Shown piece by piece: positions 55,673 through 64,000 of a DNA stretch of 64,000 bases (its first letter is position 1; the number at the start of each line of letters is the position of its first letter). Source of the DNA: Chlorobiota bacterium (GTDB taxonomy: Bacteria; Bacteroidota; Ignavibacteria; OLB7); the NCBI GenBank assembly GCA_028287785.1, contig JAQBOZ010000007.1:62001-126000 (forward strand), read 5' to 3'. The notes under the pieces were generated by a model. The model did not search any database and had not been told where the DNA came from. It saw only the letters and a program-made list of their open reading frames with translations. A program made the translations under genes and the position numbers.

Positions 55673-56359
55673 ATGTACGATATGAAAGCACTTACAGATC
55701 TGTTTCAGAACAACCGTGCGTGGGCGCAGAGCGTGGTTGACCGCGATCCCGGCTTCTTTACGCGCCTTCTGCATCAGCAGGCACCGGAATATCTCTGGAT
55801 AGGATGTTCCGACAGCCGGGTCCCCGCAAATGAGATCGTCGGGCTGCTGCCGGGCGAGCTTTTCGTGCATCGGAATGTGGCGAACATGGTGGTTCACACG
55901 GATCTCAATTGCCTCTCCGTGCTACAGTATGCGATCGATGCCCTCGGCGTGCGGCATGTGATTGTCTGCGGCCATTACGGATGCGGCGGCGTGCACGCGG
56001 TGCTCAACGGCGACAAGTTCGGCACGATCGACAACTGGCTGCGCCACGTCCATGATGTCGCCGATAAACATCAGACGATGCTGGAAACCATCGGCGATCG
56101 GAGAGAGCGGGTGAACCGTCTATGCGAGCTGAACGTGATCGAACAGGTCAGGAATGTCTGCATGACCACCGCGGTGCAGGATGCCTGGAGCCGGGGCCGG
56201 GCGCTCTCGGTGCATGGATGGATCTACGATCTGAAAGATGGACTCCTGCGCGATCTCGGCATCTCCATCGGCGGCACCAATGAAATCACCTCGTCGTATA
56301 AATCGGCGCTTGCCAGGCTCGGCGGCCCCATTATCGCCGCGCAACCGGGACAGTCATAG
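55673..56359 (+). CDS. can: Beta-class carbonic anhydrase
   Basis: Protein of 228 aa interconverting CO2 and bicarbonate. Zinc ligands are Cys45 (LWIGCSDSRVPA, with the Asp47/Arg49 dyad), His101 and Cys104 (VIVCGHYGCGGV). Further family motifs: GELFVHRNVANMV, HGWIYDLKDGLL. Length matches bacterial Can/CynT. ATG 55682 is an alternative start three codons in. It is followed by a strong palindrome at 56365-56389. Confidence 0.95.
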   Translation: MYDMKALTDLFQNNRAWAQSVVDRDPGFFTRLLHQQAPEYLWIGCSDSRVPANEIVGLLPGELFVHRNVANMVVHTDLNCLSVLQYAIDALGVRHVIVCGHYGCGGVHAVLNGDKFGTIDNWLRHVHDVADKHQTMLETIGDRRERVNRLCELNVIEQVRNVCMTTAVQDAWSRGRALSVHGWIYDLKDGLLRDLGISIGGTNEITSSYKSALARLGGPIIAAQPGQS

Positions 56360-56364
56360 AGGCA

Positions 56365-56389
56365 GTGCGCGGGGCAATGCCCCGCGCAC
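56365..56389 (+). terminator. Strong GC-rich hairpin after carbonic anhydrase
   Basis: Perfect 12-bp inverted repeat GTGCGCGGGGCA-A-TGCCCCGCGCAC, 5 bp after the can stop codon. There is no T-run, so it may act as a transcript-stabilising or rho-assisted terminator, or be a dispersed intergenic palindrome. Confidence 0.5.
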
Positions 56390-56528
56390 CATATATTGCG
56401 CCCCTCCGGGGCTTGAGAAGATTTGGCGTTGTGCAATTCTCCAGATCCCCAGACCCTTCAACAACGATCAGCTGCAAGGCGGACGAACCTGAGCGAACGG
56501 TGAAGGCCAACGCGGCAGATGACGTCCT

Positions 56529-57047
56529 TCAACAGTCTGTCAGCACCCAGTGCAGCATATGGGGATACGGCTGCACCCCAAGCTCCCGCGCGCGTGCCGC
56601 ATCGGCGGTCAGACCGATCCAGGCAAGCATCGGGACACCGAACGTGCGGCCGCCGGTAAAGCTCTCCACCAGCCCCTCCCCTCCCCCTTTATATCCGCCG
56701 CTGTGGAAGAGCACGGCGGGATCGATCTCCAGATGAACCGCCGCGGCATACGACCATGCAATCGCCATCATCTCCTCGGCCGGATCATCACCGACATGCG
56801 TATGCAGAGCCCGACGACGCTCGGGAGAAACCACGGCAAGATGCCCGGCTTCGTGGAGAAGATCGCCCGGATAGGTCATCAGCGCCTCATCGGCCAGCAA
56901 CCCGCCACCGTTTACCTGAATGCCCGGAAGAAACGTATCCCCGGTGATGGCCCCGGAACGGACCTCGATGCCGATCTCAATCAGAAAATCGGCGATGCGC
57001 TGCGTCAGGGGCGACTGGAATAGCGGACGGGAAATCATGCGACACAT
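56529..57047 (-). CDS. Putative metal-dependent (HExxH) protein
   Basis: Protein of about 172 aa from Met 57047 (MCRMISRPLF; Met 57038 is an alternative). The motif LLHEAGHLAVV is an HExxH metal-binding site, preceded by PGIQVNGGGLLADEALMTYPGD and followed by DPAEEMMAIAWSYAAAVHL, which can supply a third ligand. The C-terminus has FHSGGYKGGGEGLVESFTGG and AWIGLTADAARARE. This looks like the widespread uncharacterised cytosolic gluzincin-like family. No signal peptide. Activity unproven. Confidence 0.7.
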   Translation of the reverse strand: MCRMISRPLFQSPLTQRIADFLIEIGIEVRSGAITGDTFLPGIQVNGGGLLADEALMTYPGDLLHEAGHLAVVSPERRRALHTHVGDDPAEEMMAIAWSYAAAVHLEIDPAVLFHSGGYKGGGEGLVESFTGGRTFGVPMLAWIGLTADAARARELGVQPYPHMLHWVLTDC

Positions 57048-57541
57048 GATATTGATGATGGAAAACGGGACAGGCCGGACTCCCCGGCGCCCGCGCGATT
57101 GCGGAGGATGCCGACGAGGTACATCGAGCAATCCTCCCGAATAATCGGCAAGATATCATAATCCCCCTCTGTCTTCCGCTCCGCCGCCGCTGATTTCAAT
57201 ATCGACGGTTCGCATTAAAACACCCTGAAACGGAGGTTTCCGTGTCCCGCCCGACGAAATCTCCGTGTTTAAACATTTTATGTGCAGACTCGGAGCTTCA
57301 TGTCATCTTACCATATGGCACAACACGTATAGTCTGATTCGCCCCCTGTCAGTTTGTTCAACATCGGCCATAGGTACCATAGCCGCGATAGCAGATTGAA
57401 TACGCCTGTTTCGTTACCCGGCGTTCCCATGTACGGATCATCGGTCGAGAGACGTCCCGGCCATGTGCATGGATCAAGGGGTCATGGGGCAGTTCGATGC
57501 CATCAATCAACAGTACTTCAACCGCACTTGGAGATGTATCT
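57048..57541. other. Non-coding stretch between divergent genes
   Basis: No convincing ORF. It holds the promoters of the HExxH protein (minus) and the small exported protein (plus). Confidence 0.45.
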
Positions 57542-57940
57542 ATGAAGCGCAGAAACTTCCTCGCCACCTTCTTCGCGGTCGCCGCGATGTTTCTCATGAT
57601 CGGATTCGCCGGCGCCAGCAAGGCTCAGGCACAGTGCCCCGGCTGCCCGACTCCGGGAGCAGGCTACTGGGTCAACTACAACTACGTGTATCCTCCGTCG
57701 CCGGTCACCATCCCGGTCACGGTCAACTTCGCGGGGTTCAATGATGTCACCAGCGAAATCGCCGACGGCCACTACACCTACCCGCAGAACCCGGCATGGG
57801 GCCCGGCAAACACCGTCACCGTCTATGGCGTTGTGATCCCGATCCCGACGGCCGGCCCGGTCATGATCCCGACGCCGTACGGCGTTCTCCGCGTGGAGAC
57901 GAAGTGCAATCCGTGCCTCGAAATCAAGGTCAGCTACTGA
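57542..57940 (+). CDS. Small exported Cys-containing protein (132 aa)
   Basis: Protein of 132 aa from ATG 57542 (MKRRNFLATFFAVAAMFLMIGFAGASKAQA, signal peptide). The mature part begins CPGCPTPGAGYWVNYNYVYPP and ends ETKCNPCLEIKVSY: a CxxC pair at each end with beta-rich, Pro/Val-rich sequence between. It resembles the protein at 43398-43829 in size, signal and Cys-containing end. An intrinsic terminator follows, so it is a single-gene unit. Role unknown. Confidence 0.7.
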   Translation: MKRRNFLATFFAVAAMFLMIGFAGASKAQAQCPGCPTPGAGYWVNYNYVYPPSPVTIPVTVNFAGFNDVTSEIADGHYTYPQNPAWGPANTVTVYGVVIPIPTAGPVMIPTPYGVLRVETKCNPCLEIKVSY

Positions 57941-58017
57941 TCGTCAGGCCGGCCGACCCGTCTCATTCACCGGAGTTTTCCCGGCGACAGTGACGGAAGC
58001 AGAATGAATCATTCCGA

Positions 58018-58050
58018 GGGGGAAGATGAGCAATCGTCTTCCCCCTTGTC
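58018..58050 (+). terminator. Probable terminator after the small exported protein
   Basis: Stem GGGGGAAGA (58018-58026) pairs with TCTTCCCCC (58037-58045), followed by a short T-containing tail. Confidence 0.6.
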
Positions 58051-58194
58051 GTTTCCCCTCTCCCCGATCATCGCCGCCACCCATCCGGCAAAAAATTTTC
58101 AGCCCCTTTAGGAACCGTTTAAGAGCCGAGGATAGCATGAATACCATCTGATAACGAACTGATCGAACTCATTCAACTTAAACGGGAAAACGTC

Positions 58195-60549
58195 ATGAAT
58201 CAGCTCTCTACTTCTCGCAATGACATCATCAACACCGGCCGGCTCCGCCGGATGCTCCTGGCGATCATCGCCCTCTTCTTTATCTCCATCCCCAGCTTTG
58301 CCGGGCCGATCATCTCCATTCAGATCGGCCGCCCAAGCCGCGATTGCGCCGGGTTCGGATTCTGCAGAATCGTCTCCACGCCGCAGGGAAGCGTCGATCC
58401 GTCCGCGATCGCCGCCGAGGGGACGCTCACCGGCAGGCAGCTTACGCTGGCATTCAAGGAGAAGCCGCACGAGTCGGCGGATATCCTCCCGATCGATGAC
58501 CCGCTCCAGCTCGACGCCGAAACATCGCGCATGCTCGGGGCACGTGATCTGACCATCCTCCCCGGCCAGTATCAGGTCGATTACACCGGCAACCCGAACG
58601 GCACCGTCACCGTTCCGGTTCAACGGGTCGGCATCACCATCAATATCGAGATCGGTCGCCGCAGCCGTGGTTGCACGGGGTTCGGCATCTGCAGCATCAC
58701 CATCGATCCCCGCTCGCTGGATAATCCGGCGCGGGCAATCGCCACCGCAGGCGGCGACGTGCTGACGCTGGACATGCCCGAGTCTTCATCGGGGGTCAGG
58801 GAGGATGTGCTGACGATCGATGAGGATATCGTGCTTGATGACGCCACGTCCCGGGCGCTCGGCAGCAAACGGGTCACCATCCCCGCAGGAACATATCAGG
58901 TCGATTATACCGCCAGCCCGAACGGCACGGTCAATCTCCCCATGCAGCGGTTCGGCTTTACCGTCGACATTCAGATCGGCCGCCCATCCAGAAACTGCAC
59001 CGGCGTCGGCATCTGCAGCATCAAGATCGGGCTGGGCAGCGACGCGACGAACGCCGACAGGACCGTCCCGACCATCGCGACGCTGGACAGCGGAAAGCTG
59101 GAACTGGCATTCCAGCGCGAGCTTCCGGAGACCGCCGACCTGTTCACCATCGACCAGGATTTTCAGGTGGACTCGGCCATCGCACGGAAGTTCGGAGCGG
59201 GAAATCTGGTGATCAAACATGGGGCGTATCAGATCAGCCGCACATCCGACGGCCGTCAGGTGGTGGTGGTCGATGTGGAACAGAGCGGCATCGTGATCAA
59301 CATCAGGTTCGGCCGCAGGAGCCGGGGTTGCAGCGGGTTCGGCATCTGCAGCATCAAAATCGGCTTTGATGGAGCCGATCCCTCGGAGCGCGCCATCGGC
59401 ACGGTGAACGGCAACACGCTTCACATCGATTTCCTGACGAAGCCGCAGGGCGCCGAATCGGTCCTTCCGATCGACGAGGAGATCACGGTGGACGAAGCAA
59501 CGGCAGCGGCGCTCGGAAAGCGCGGCCTGATGGTCCTCCCCGGCCAGTATCCGGTGGACTACAGCGGCAACCCGAACGGATCGGTGAACCTGGACATCAG
59601 AAGCCTCGGGCTGACGATCGACGTGCATATCGGCCGCCGCAGCCGCGACTGCCAGGGGCTCGGCATCTGCAGCATCGTGATCTCGACAAATCTTGCATCA
59701 TCGACCGACCGGACGATCCCGACGATCGCCACGCTTCATAACGGAACGCTGAATCTCCTCTTCACCCGCCCGCTTCCGGAGCAGGGAGATGTGATGACGA
59801 TCGATGAGGATATCGATCTGGACCCGCAGGTTGCAGGGGCGCTTGGCTCGCGCAGCGTCACGGTGAAGAAGGGCACCTATCAGATCATCCGCGATACGCA
59901 GGGTCATCAGGTTGTCAATCTGGATGTGGCGCGGTTCGGCATCGGTGTCACCATCTACATCGGCCGCCCGGTCTCCAACTGCACGGGCTCCGGCTTCTGC
60001 AAAATCACGATCTCGCTCGACCTCGCCGCCCGCGCCATCCCGGCGACGGTGATCCCGACGGGCAACGGAACCTTCGATGTTCAGCTTCTGGCGCACTCGC
60101 CGGAGCAGGATTCCACGATCCATATCGATGACGCTCTCGTGCTCGATTCGGCAACCGCGGCGGCCCTCGGCGTAACGACAATCGTTCCGGGCGAGTATCC
60201 GATCAGCTACGACTCCAACGCGAACGGCAACCTTCACATCCGCGGCAGAAGCGCAGGCACCAACGGCGTCTCGATCTCATCCACGGCAACCGGCGCGGCA
60301 ATCGCCCTTCCGAACCCCGTCGGCGGAACCGGCAGCATCCGCTTCACCGTCAGGAAGAGCGGCCCCGTCACCGCGACGCTGACCGATCTGAACGGCCGCG
60401 AGGTAGCGCGGTTGCTGAACGGACGGACGATGGAGGCGGGAAACGGCGAGGCGAACTTCAACGCGGCAACGCTCCCCTCCGGCATCTACTACTTCTCGAT
60501 CAGCACGGCCGGCGGCATCGAGACGGGATCGATGATCGTGAATCACTGA
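58195..60549 (+). CDS. Secreted six-repeat Cys-motif protein with T9SS tail
   Basis: Protein of 784 aa with signal peptide (LLAIIALFFISIPSFA). Six tandem repeats of about 105-115 aa each start with I-x-I-x-IGR-x-S-R-x-C-x-G-x-G-x-C-x-I (for example INIEIGRRSRGCTGFGICSI). Each then has a strand pair and an acidic DE-D-I/F-x-(L/V)-D segment (LTIDEDIVLDDATSRALG), and most end with I-x-x-G-x-Y-Q-(V/I). The two Cys in each head could form a disulfide or bind metal. The C-terminus (NPVGGTGSIRFTVRKSGPVTATLTDLNGREVARLL, GIYYFSI, MIVNH) is a T9SS sorting domain. I do not know this repeat as a named family. Confidence 0.8.
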   Translation: MNQLSTSRNDIINTGRLRRMLLAIIALFFISIPSFAGPIISIQIGRPSRDCAGFGFCRIVSTPQGSVDPSAIAAEGTLTGRQLTLAFKEKPHESADILPIDDPLQLDAETSRMLGARDLTILPGQYQVDYTGNPNGTVTVPVQRVGITINIEIGRRSRGCTGFGICSITIDPRSLDNPARAIATAGGDVLTLDMPESSSGVREDVLTIDEDIVLDDATSRALGSKRVTIPAGTYQVDYTASPNGTVNLPMQRFGFTVDIQIGRPSRNCTGVGICSIKIGLGSDATNADRTVPTIATLDSGKLELAFQRELPETADLFTIDQDFQVDSAIARKFGAGNLVIKHGAYQISRTSDGRQVVVVDVEQSGIVINIRFGRRSRGCSGFGICSIKIGFDGADPSERAIGTVNGNTLHIDFLTKPQGAESVLPIDEEITVDEATAAALGKRGLMVLPGQYPVDYSGNPNGSVNLDIRSLGLTIDVHIGRRSRDCQGLGICSIVISTNLASSTDRTIPTIATLHNGTLNLLFTRPLPEQGDVMTIDEDIDLDPQVAGALGSRSVTVKKGTYQIIRDTQGHQVVNLDVARFGIGVTIYIGRPVSNCTGSGFCKITISLDLAARAIPATVIPTGNGTFDVQLLAHSPEQDSTIHIDDALVLDSATAAALGVTTIVPGEYPISYDSNANGNLHIRGRSAGTNGVSISSTATGAAIALPNPVGGTGSIRFTVRKSGPVTATLTDLNGREVARLLNGRTMEAGNGEANFNAATLPSGIYYFSISTAGGIETGSMIVNH

Positions 60550-60594
60550 CCGGAACGGCTTGGCCGACGGGCCACGCAGACAGCCCCTGACAAC

Positions 60595-60632
60595 GCAACG
60601 CCGTCCGTGCTTTCCAGCGCGGGCGGCGTTGC
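60595..60632 (+). terminator. Hairpin downstream of the six-repeat gene
   Basis: GCAACGCCGTCCGTGC pairs with GCGCGGGCGGCGTTGC (one internal mismatch) around a TTTCCA loop, then AATTT. Likely the terminator of the gene ending at 60549; the tail is weak. Confidence 0.55.
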
Positions 60633-60695
60633 AATTTCATGACGGGCCGGCGGGATATCATCATCGATGCCGATGCCATCGCCCCAATCGGCCGT

Positions 60696-61295
60696 TCAGT
60701 TCAGCTTGTACGATTTCATCTCCGATCGCAGTCCCACAAAGACGCTTCCATCGCCACGCTTCCCCTTTGCCTCGATCTTCACGGTCCCCGTGCCGGGCGC
60801 CACCGAGAGGATCGCCTCGGCCTTCGAGTTGGTGACATCGGTCAACGATATCTGGTAGCATGAGAACACCCCCGCCGGAACGGTCACGGTGGTGTTGGTG
60901 GAGATCAATGTATAGCGCTGGTTGCCACGCTCATAAACATCCCCCACCGTGCCGGGAATCCGCATGTAGATCCGCGCCGTGCCGCTTGCGATATCCCAGT
61001 AGTAAATGCCGTCCGATCGATTCGCGGTCGGCGTGGCGTGGTCATCGTTGAAGAAGAAAAATCGCTCGCCCCGGATCAGCGTATCGGCGCTGACCCTCGT
61101 GGTATCGGTCTTTGTCCCCGTCACCGCGCCGGTGGAATCGTACGTCGTGGAGGTGTAGAGCCACTGGTTTCCAAGGGCCAGGGGGATCAGCTTGCCTGAT
61201 GGATTGCCGGTGCCGGGGCTGCTGGGAGAACTGCTGCTACAGCCCGAGATCGCCATCACGGCGCCAAATGCCAGGAGGGCCATCATCCTGTTCAT
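60696..61295 (-). CDS. Lipoprotein of unknown function
   Basis: Protein of 199 aa. Signal MMALLAFGAVMAISGC with a clear lipobox (A-I-S-G-C at Cys 19), then a Ser/Pro-rich linker. The body is beta-rich (LALGNQWLYTSTTYD, RFFFFNDDHATPT, GIYYWDIASGTARIYMR, VTVPAGVFSCYQISLTD, LSVAPGTGTVKIEAKGK). The GNQWLYT start and VPAGTF-CY middle are typical of uncharacterised FCB lipoproteins with this domain. Confidence 0.75.
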   Translation of the reverse strand: MNRMMALLAFGAVMAISGCSSSSPSSPGTGNPSGKLIPLALGNQWLYTSTTYDSTGAVTGTKTDTTRVSADTLIRGERFFFFNDDHATPTANRSDGIYYWDIASGTARIYMRIPGTVGDVYERGNQRYTLISTNTTVTVPAGVFSCYQISLTDVTNSKAEAILSVAPGTGTVKIEAKGKRGDGSVFVGLRSEMKSYKLN

Positions 61296-61580
61296 AACGT
61301 ATTCCTTCGAAAAAATTCGTCGAATCGATCACTCTTTCATCTACCCATGCAATTGGCAGACCAGATACCAGCCCCCTGAACAACGTCATCTGCGGCGTTG
61401 AAGGGGTTGAGCGCCGAAGTCATTCAACAGGCTTATCGCGGGGTTGCCGCTTCCGCGGGACCGTGATGGTCTGATCGCGGGCGTTTATATTTACATGCGC
61501 CCCCTCCGTGCCTCTTCCGGCGCGGACGCGGGATACCCGGCACGAAATGATCCGAACCGTCATATAGAAGAGGAAGAAGC

Positions 61581-62942
61581 ATGTCTGATTCAACCAATCC
61601 ATTGCCAGCGGAGCCTGGGGGCGATATCGCCGTTGGCGGCTCCCCCGCCGGAAACGGATACCAGCCCGGATTCGGCAACGAGTTCTCCACCGAGGCGATC
61701 CCCGGCGCCCTTCCGGTCGGCCGCAACTCGCCGCAGAAGGTGGCCTACGGGCTTTATGCCGAGCAGTTGAGCGGCACGGCGTTTACCGCGCCGCGCGGCG
61801 AAAACCGGCGGACCTGGTGCTACAGAATCCGCCCTTCGGTAACGCACAAACCGTTTCGCCAGATTCCCAACCGCCTCCTCCGAAGCACGCCGTTCGATGA
61901 GCTTCCGGTAACGCCGAACCAGCTTCGATGGAGTCCCCCTCCCGTGCCGACCGAGCCGACCGATTTTATCGACGGGATCATCACGATGGCCGGCAACGGC
62001 GATGCCTCCATGCACTCCGGCGTGGCGATCCACCTCTACGCGGCCAACAGATCGATGGAGGATCGATTCTTCTATGATGCCGACGGCGAGCTGCTGATCG
62101 TCCCGCAACTCGGGACGCTTCTTCTCAGAACGGAACTCGGCGTCCTCGATGTGGCCCCCGGAGAGATCGCGGTGGTGCCGCGAGGAATCAAATTCCGTGT
62201 CGAGCTCCCGGATGGCACGGCGCGCGGATACATCTGCGAAAACTACGGCGCAACATTCCGCCTGCCGGATCTGGGGCCGATCGGCGCAAACGGCCTTGCA
62301 AATCCCCGCGACTTCCTGACGCCGGCAGCGGCATACGAGGACCGGCAGGGGGCATTCGAGATGGTGGCGAAATTCTGCGGCAACCTCTGGGCATCCGATA
62401 TCGATCACTCCCCGCTCGACGTGGTGGCGTGGCACGGCAACTATGCCCCCTACAAGTACGATCTAAGCGCCTTCCAGACGATCAACACCGTCAGCTTCGA
62501 TCATCCCGATCCCTCCATCTTCACGGTGCTCACCTCCCCATCGGAGATCAGGGGAACTGCCAACTGCGATTTTGTGATCTTCCCACCGCGGTGGATGGTG
62601 GCCGAGAACACCTTCCGGCCGCCATGGTTCCACCGCAATTTCATGAACGAGTTCATGGGGCTGGTCACGGGGGAATACGATGCGAAGGCGGAGGGATTTC
62701 TCCCCGGCGGAAGCAGCCTTCATAACTGCATGTCCGGCCACGGGCCGGACGCGGCGACGTTCGAGAGGGCCAGCAACGCCGATCTGAAGCCACAGTATAT
62801 CGCCAATACGCTGGCGTTCATGTTCGAAACCCGTTTCATCTGCAGGCCAACCCGGTTCGCAATGGAGAGCGAACTGCGTCAGGCGGACTACTACGAGTGC
62901 TGGCAGGATCTGAAATCGAACTTCGATCCGAACGGAACATAG
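61581..62942 (+). CDS. hmgA: Homogentisate 1,2-dioxygenase
   Basis: Protein of 453 aa, the non-haem iron enzyme that opens the ring of homogentisate in tyrosine/phenylalanine catabolism. Seen: N-terminal [56 protein letters not shown], and the iron site region [42 protein letters not shown] (His/Glu/His ligands). Ribosome binding site GAGGAAG before the ATG. Length is that of the family. No other genes of the pathway are adjacent. Confidence 0.95.
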   Translation: MSDSTNPLPAEPGGDIAVGGSPAGNGYQPGFGNEFSTEAIPGALPVGRNSPQKVAYGLYAEQLSGTAFTAPRGENRRTWCYRIRPSVTHKPFRQIPNRLLRSTPFDELPVTPNQLRWSPPPVPTEPTDFIDGIITMAGNGDASMHSGVAIHLYAANRSMEDRFFYDADGELLIVPQLGTLLLRTELGVLDVAPGEIAVVPRGIKFRVELPDGTARGYICENYGATFRLPDLGPIGANGLANPRDFLTPAAAYEDRQGAFEMVAKFCGNLWASDIDHSPLDVVAWHGNYAPYKYDLSAFQTINTVSFDHPDPSIFTVLTSPSEIRGTANCDFVIFPPRWMVAENTFRPPWFHRNFMNEFMGLVTGEYDAKAEGFLPGGSSLHNCMSGHGPDAATFERASNADLKPQYIANTLAFMFETRFICRPTRFAMESELRQADYYECWQDLKSNFDPNGT

Positions 62943-62969
62943 GGGTCGCCTTCATAACGTATTTCCATG

Positions 62970-63011
62970 CGCGTCATCGCCCCGATCCGGCCGGATCGGG
63001 GCGATGACGCG
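62970..63011. repeat. 42-bp perfect palindrome after hmgA
   Basis: Two 21-bp arms without a loop (centre CCGG/CCGG, arms ending CGCGTCATCGCCCC). It lies 28 bp after the hmgA stop. No T-run follows on the plus strand. It may be a terminator stem or a dispersed palindrome. Confidence 0.6.
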
Positions 63012-63320
63012 ATAAGATGATGCGAAACAAACGGGATCACCGGCGGCATGGCAACGCGTTGCATCGATAGTTACGGGGAGACGAACCCGGACGGATCAGG
63101 CCGCCAGGCTGTCGCAACACGGATTTGCCGCATCGATTACCGCTCCTTATCTTCGTGCCGCGAAAAAAAACTCGCCCCCTGGATTAAACATCCAATCGTT
63201 TCCCGACTCAGACCGCATTCTTACCAGCGTACCAGAGCATTCCGGCGCGGATTCACTCCGCTCCCCCGGTGTTTTTCGGTGCAACAATCTCATTCATATT
63301 TAGGTGGAGTACTGTATCAC

Positions 63321-63662
63321 ATGAAGTTGATCTACACGCGTTTTGCCGTAGCGATAGCATGTATTGGAATGTTTGTGGGCTCGACCGCATTCAAGAGCGC
63401 CAACAAAACGATCTCCCTGCACAACAAGTGCACATTCGCCATCCACCAGGTGTTCCTTTCGCCGGTGAGCGAGGACAAGTGGGGCGATGATATCCTCGAC
63501 AAGGATGAGGTTCTCAAGCCGGGTGAGTCGGTCGATATCGAGATCGATTGCGGACAGTGGGATGCCAAACTCGTTGCCGAGGATGGCTCCACCTGCGTGG
63601 TGCATGATGTGAACATCTGCGCCGCCGACATCTGGGAAGTTACCGCCGACTGCGGCCAGTAA
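63321..63662 (+). CDS. Small exported protein of the family often mislabelled 'argininosuccinate lyase'
   Basis: Protein of 113 aa from ATG 63321 with signal peptide (FAVAIACIGMFVGSTAF). The mature part reads HNKCTFAIHQVFLSPVSEDKWGDDILDKDEVLKPGESVDIEID, then WDAKLVAEDG and VHDVNIC. The L-SP-S-DDWGDDLL, L-PGES and D-NLC pattern is that of a small beta-sandwich family frequently annotated by error as argininosuccinate lyase; it has no lyase residues. Probably periplasmic. The long open frame upstream of 63321 is not protein-like. A terminator follows. Confidence 0.7.
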   Translation: MKLIYTRFAVAIACIGMFVGSTAFKSANKTISLHNKCTFAIHQVFLSPVSEDKWGDDILDKDEVLKPGESVDIEIDCGQWDAKLVAEDGSTCVVHDVNICAADIWEVTADCGQ

Positions 63663-63688
63663 TCCGAGGCTCATTTCTCGAAATGATA

Positions 63689-63724
63689 AAGCCCGCGCAC
63701 GATTCATCGGCGCGGGCTTTTTTT
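63689..63724 (+). terminator. Rho-independent terminator
   Basis: AAAGCCCGCGC pairs with GCGCGGGCTTT around an 11-nt loop, followed by TTTT. Stops the gene ending at 63662. Confidence 0.9.
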
Positions 63725-64000
63725 GTGGTCGTCCAGAGCGCGATGGCCTTCGGAAATATCAGCCCCATGACGATGCAAAAATAGAATCCAGGTTGCCACG
63801 GCTTCAGCATATCGCGTCGTATATTTGCCGCGCGTGACTGAGGGAGCCGGCCAGCCTCCGATGCGGCCGGATCATGGGTTCCCCGGTCACGAAATTCTCC
63901 CCCCTCGTTCGCATTGTCTCACGCAAATTTATTCCAGCGTCATGGTCGCAATCATGGCGCGGGCACGTGATAGTATCGCTTATCAATCACCGATCATCGA
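63725..64000. other. Window end, no gene recognised
   Basis: The short frames here are not convincing. It may contain the promoter of a gene beyond the window. Confidence 0.4.

Noticed and set aside
63048-63320. Upstream extension of the small exported protein
   Set aside because: The extension is Arg/Ser-rich and not protein-like, while ATG 63321 begins a clean signal peptide.
63321-63662. Argininosuccinate lyase
   Set aside because: At 113 aa with a signal peptide and no lyase signature it cannot be that enzyme; the name is a propagated error for this small beta-protein family.

Overview
The window looks like a chromosomal segment of a GC-rich bacterium of the Bacteroidota/Chlorobiota (FCB) assemblage, possibly Kapabacteria- or Ignavibacteria-like. 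The lineage is an inference. It rests on five large secreted proteins that end in a type IX secretion (T9SS/Por) C-terminal sorting domain, a Bacteroidota-style fibre protein with the KHLPEIPSAAEV tail, and an SusC/OMP-type TonB receptor (here broken).

Left flank (1-18.1 kb): a subtilisin-like secreted protease, a PKD-domain secreted protein, a membrane-anchored Hcp-like protein, a TRIC/UPF0126 channel, several small secreted or outer-membrane proteins, an M23 peptidase and an L,D-transpeptidase for the cell wall. It also holds housekeeping genes (rlmN, dapF, purK), a protein with an eCIS/DUF4157-associated N-terminal motif, a TonB-C domain protein, and tRNA-Leu(CAG) and tRNA-Arg(CCT).

Centre (18.1-43.0 kb): a complete type I-E CRISPR-Cas locus on the minus strand. 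Reading in the direction of transcription: a WYL-domain regulator; a stand-alone two-repeat mini-array with its own terminator; a promoter region; a 74-aa Cys-rich small protein translationally coupled to cas3; cas3, cse1, cse2, cas7e, cas5e, cas6e; a roughly 1.2 kb insertion with a lipoprotein gene and degenerate CRISPR repeats; cas1, cas2; a short leader with an IHF-like site; and a 12.8 kb array of 211 repeats and 210 spacers. The mini-array is the most interesting element. Its degenerate repeats flank a 33-nt guide whose first 12 nt match, next to a canonical AAG PAM, a site upstream of the cas operon. That is the signature of a Cas-regulating crRNA-like RNA (CreR/CreA type): the Cascade encoded here would use it to repress its own operon, and possibly to make the system addictive.

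Right flank (43-64 kb): mostly secreted or surface proteins (IgGFc-binding-domain protein, fibre-like protein, alpha/beta hydrolase with T9SS tail, lipoproteins, a six-repeat Cys protein, two small paralogous Cys-containing exported proteins). It also has a TonB-receptor pseudogene, a beta-carbonic anhydrase, an HExxH protein, and hmgA (homogentisate 1,2-dioxygenase). All family calls are from reading motifs; no database search was run.
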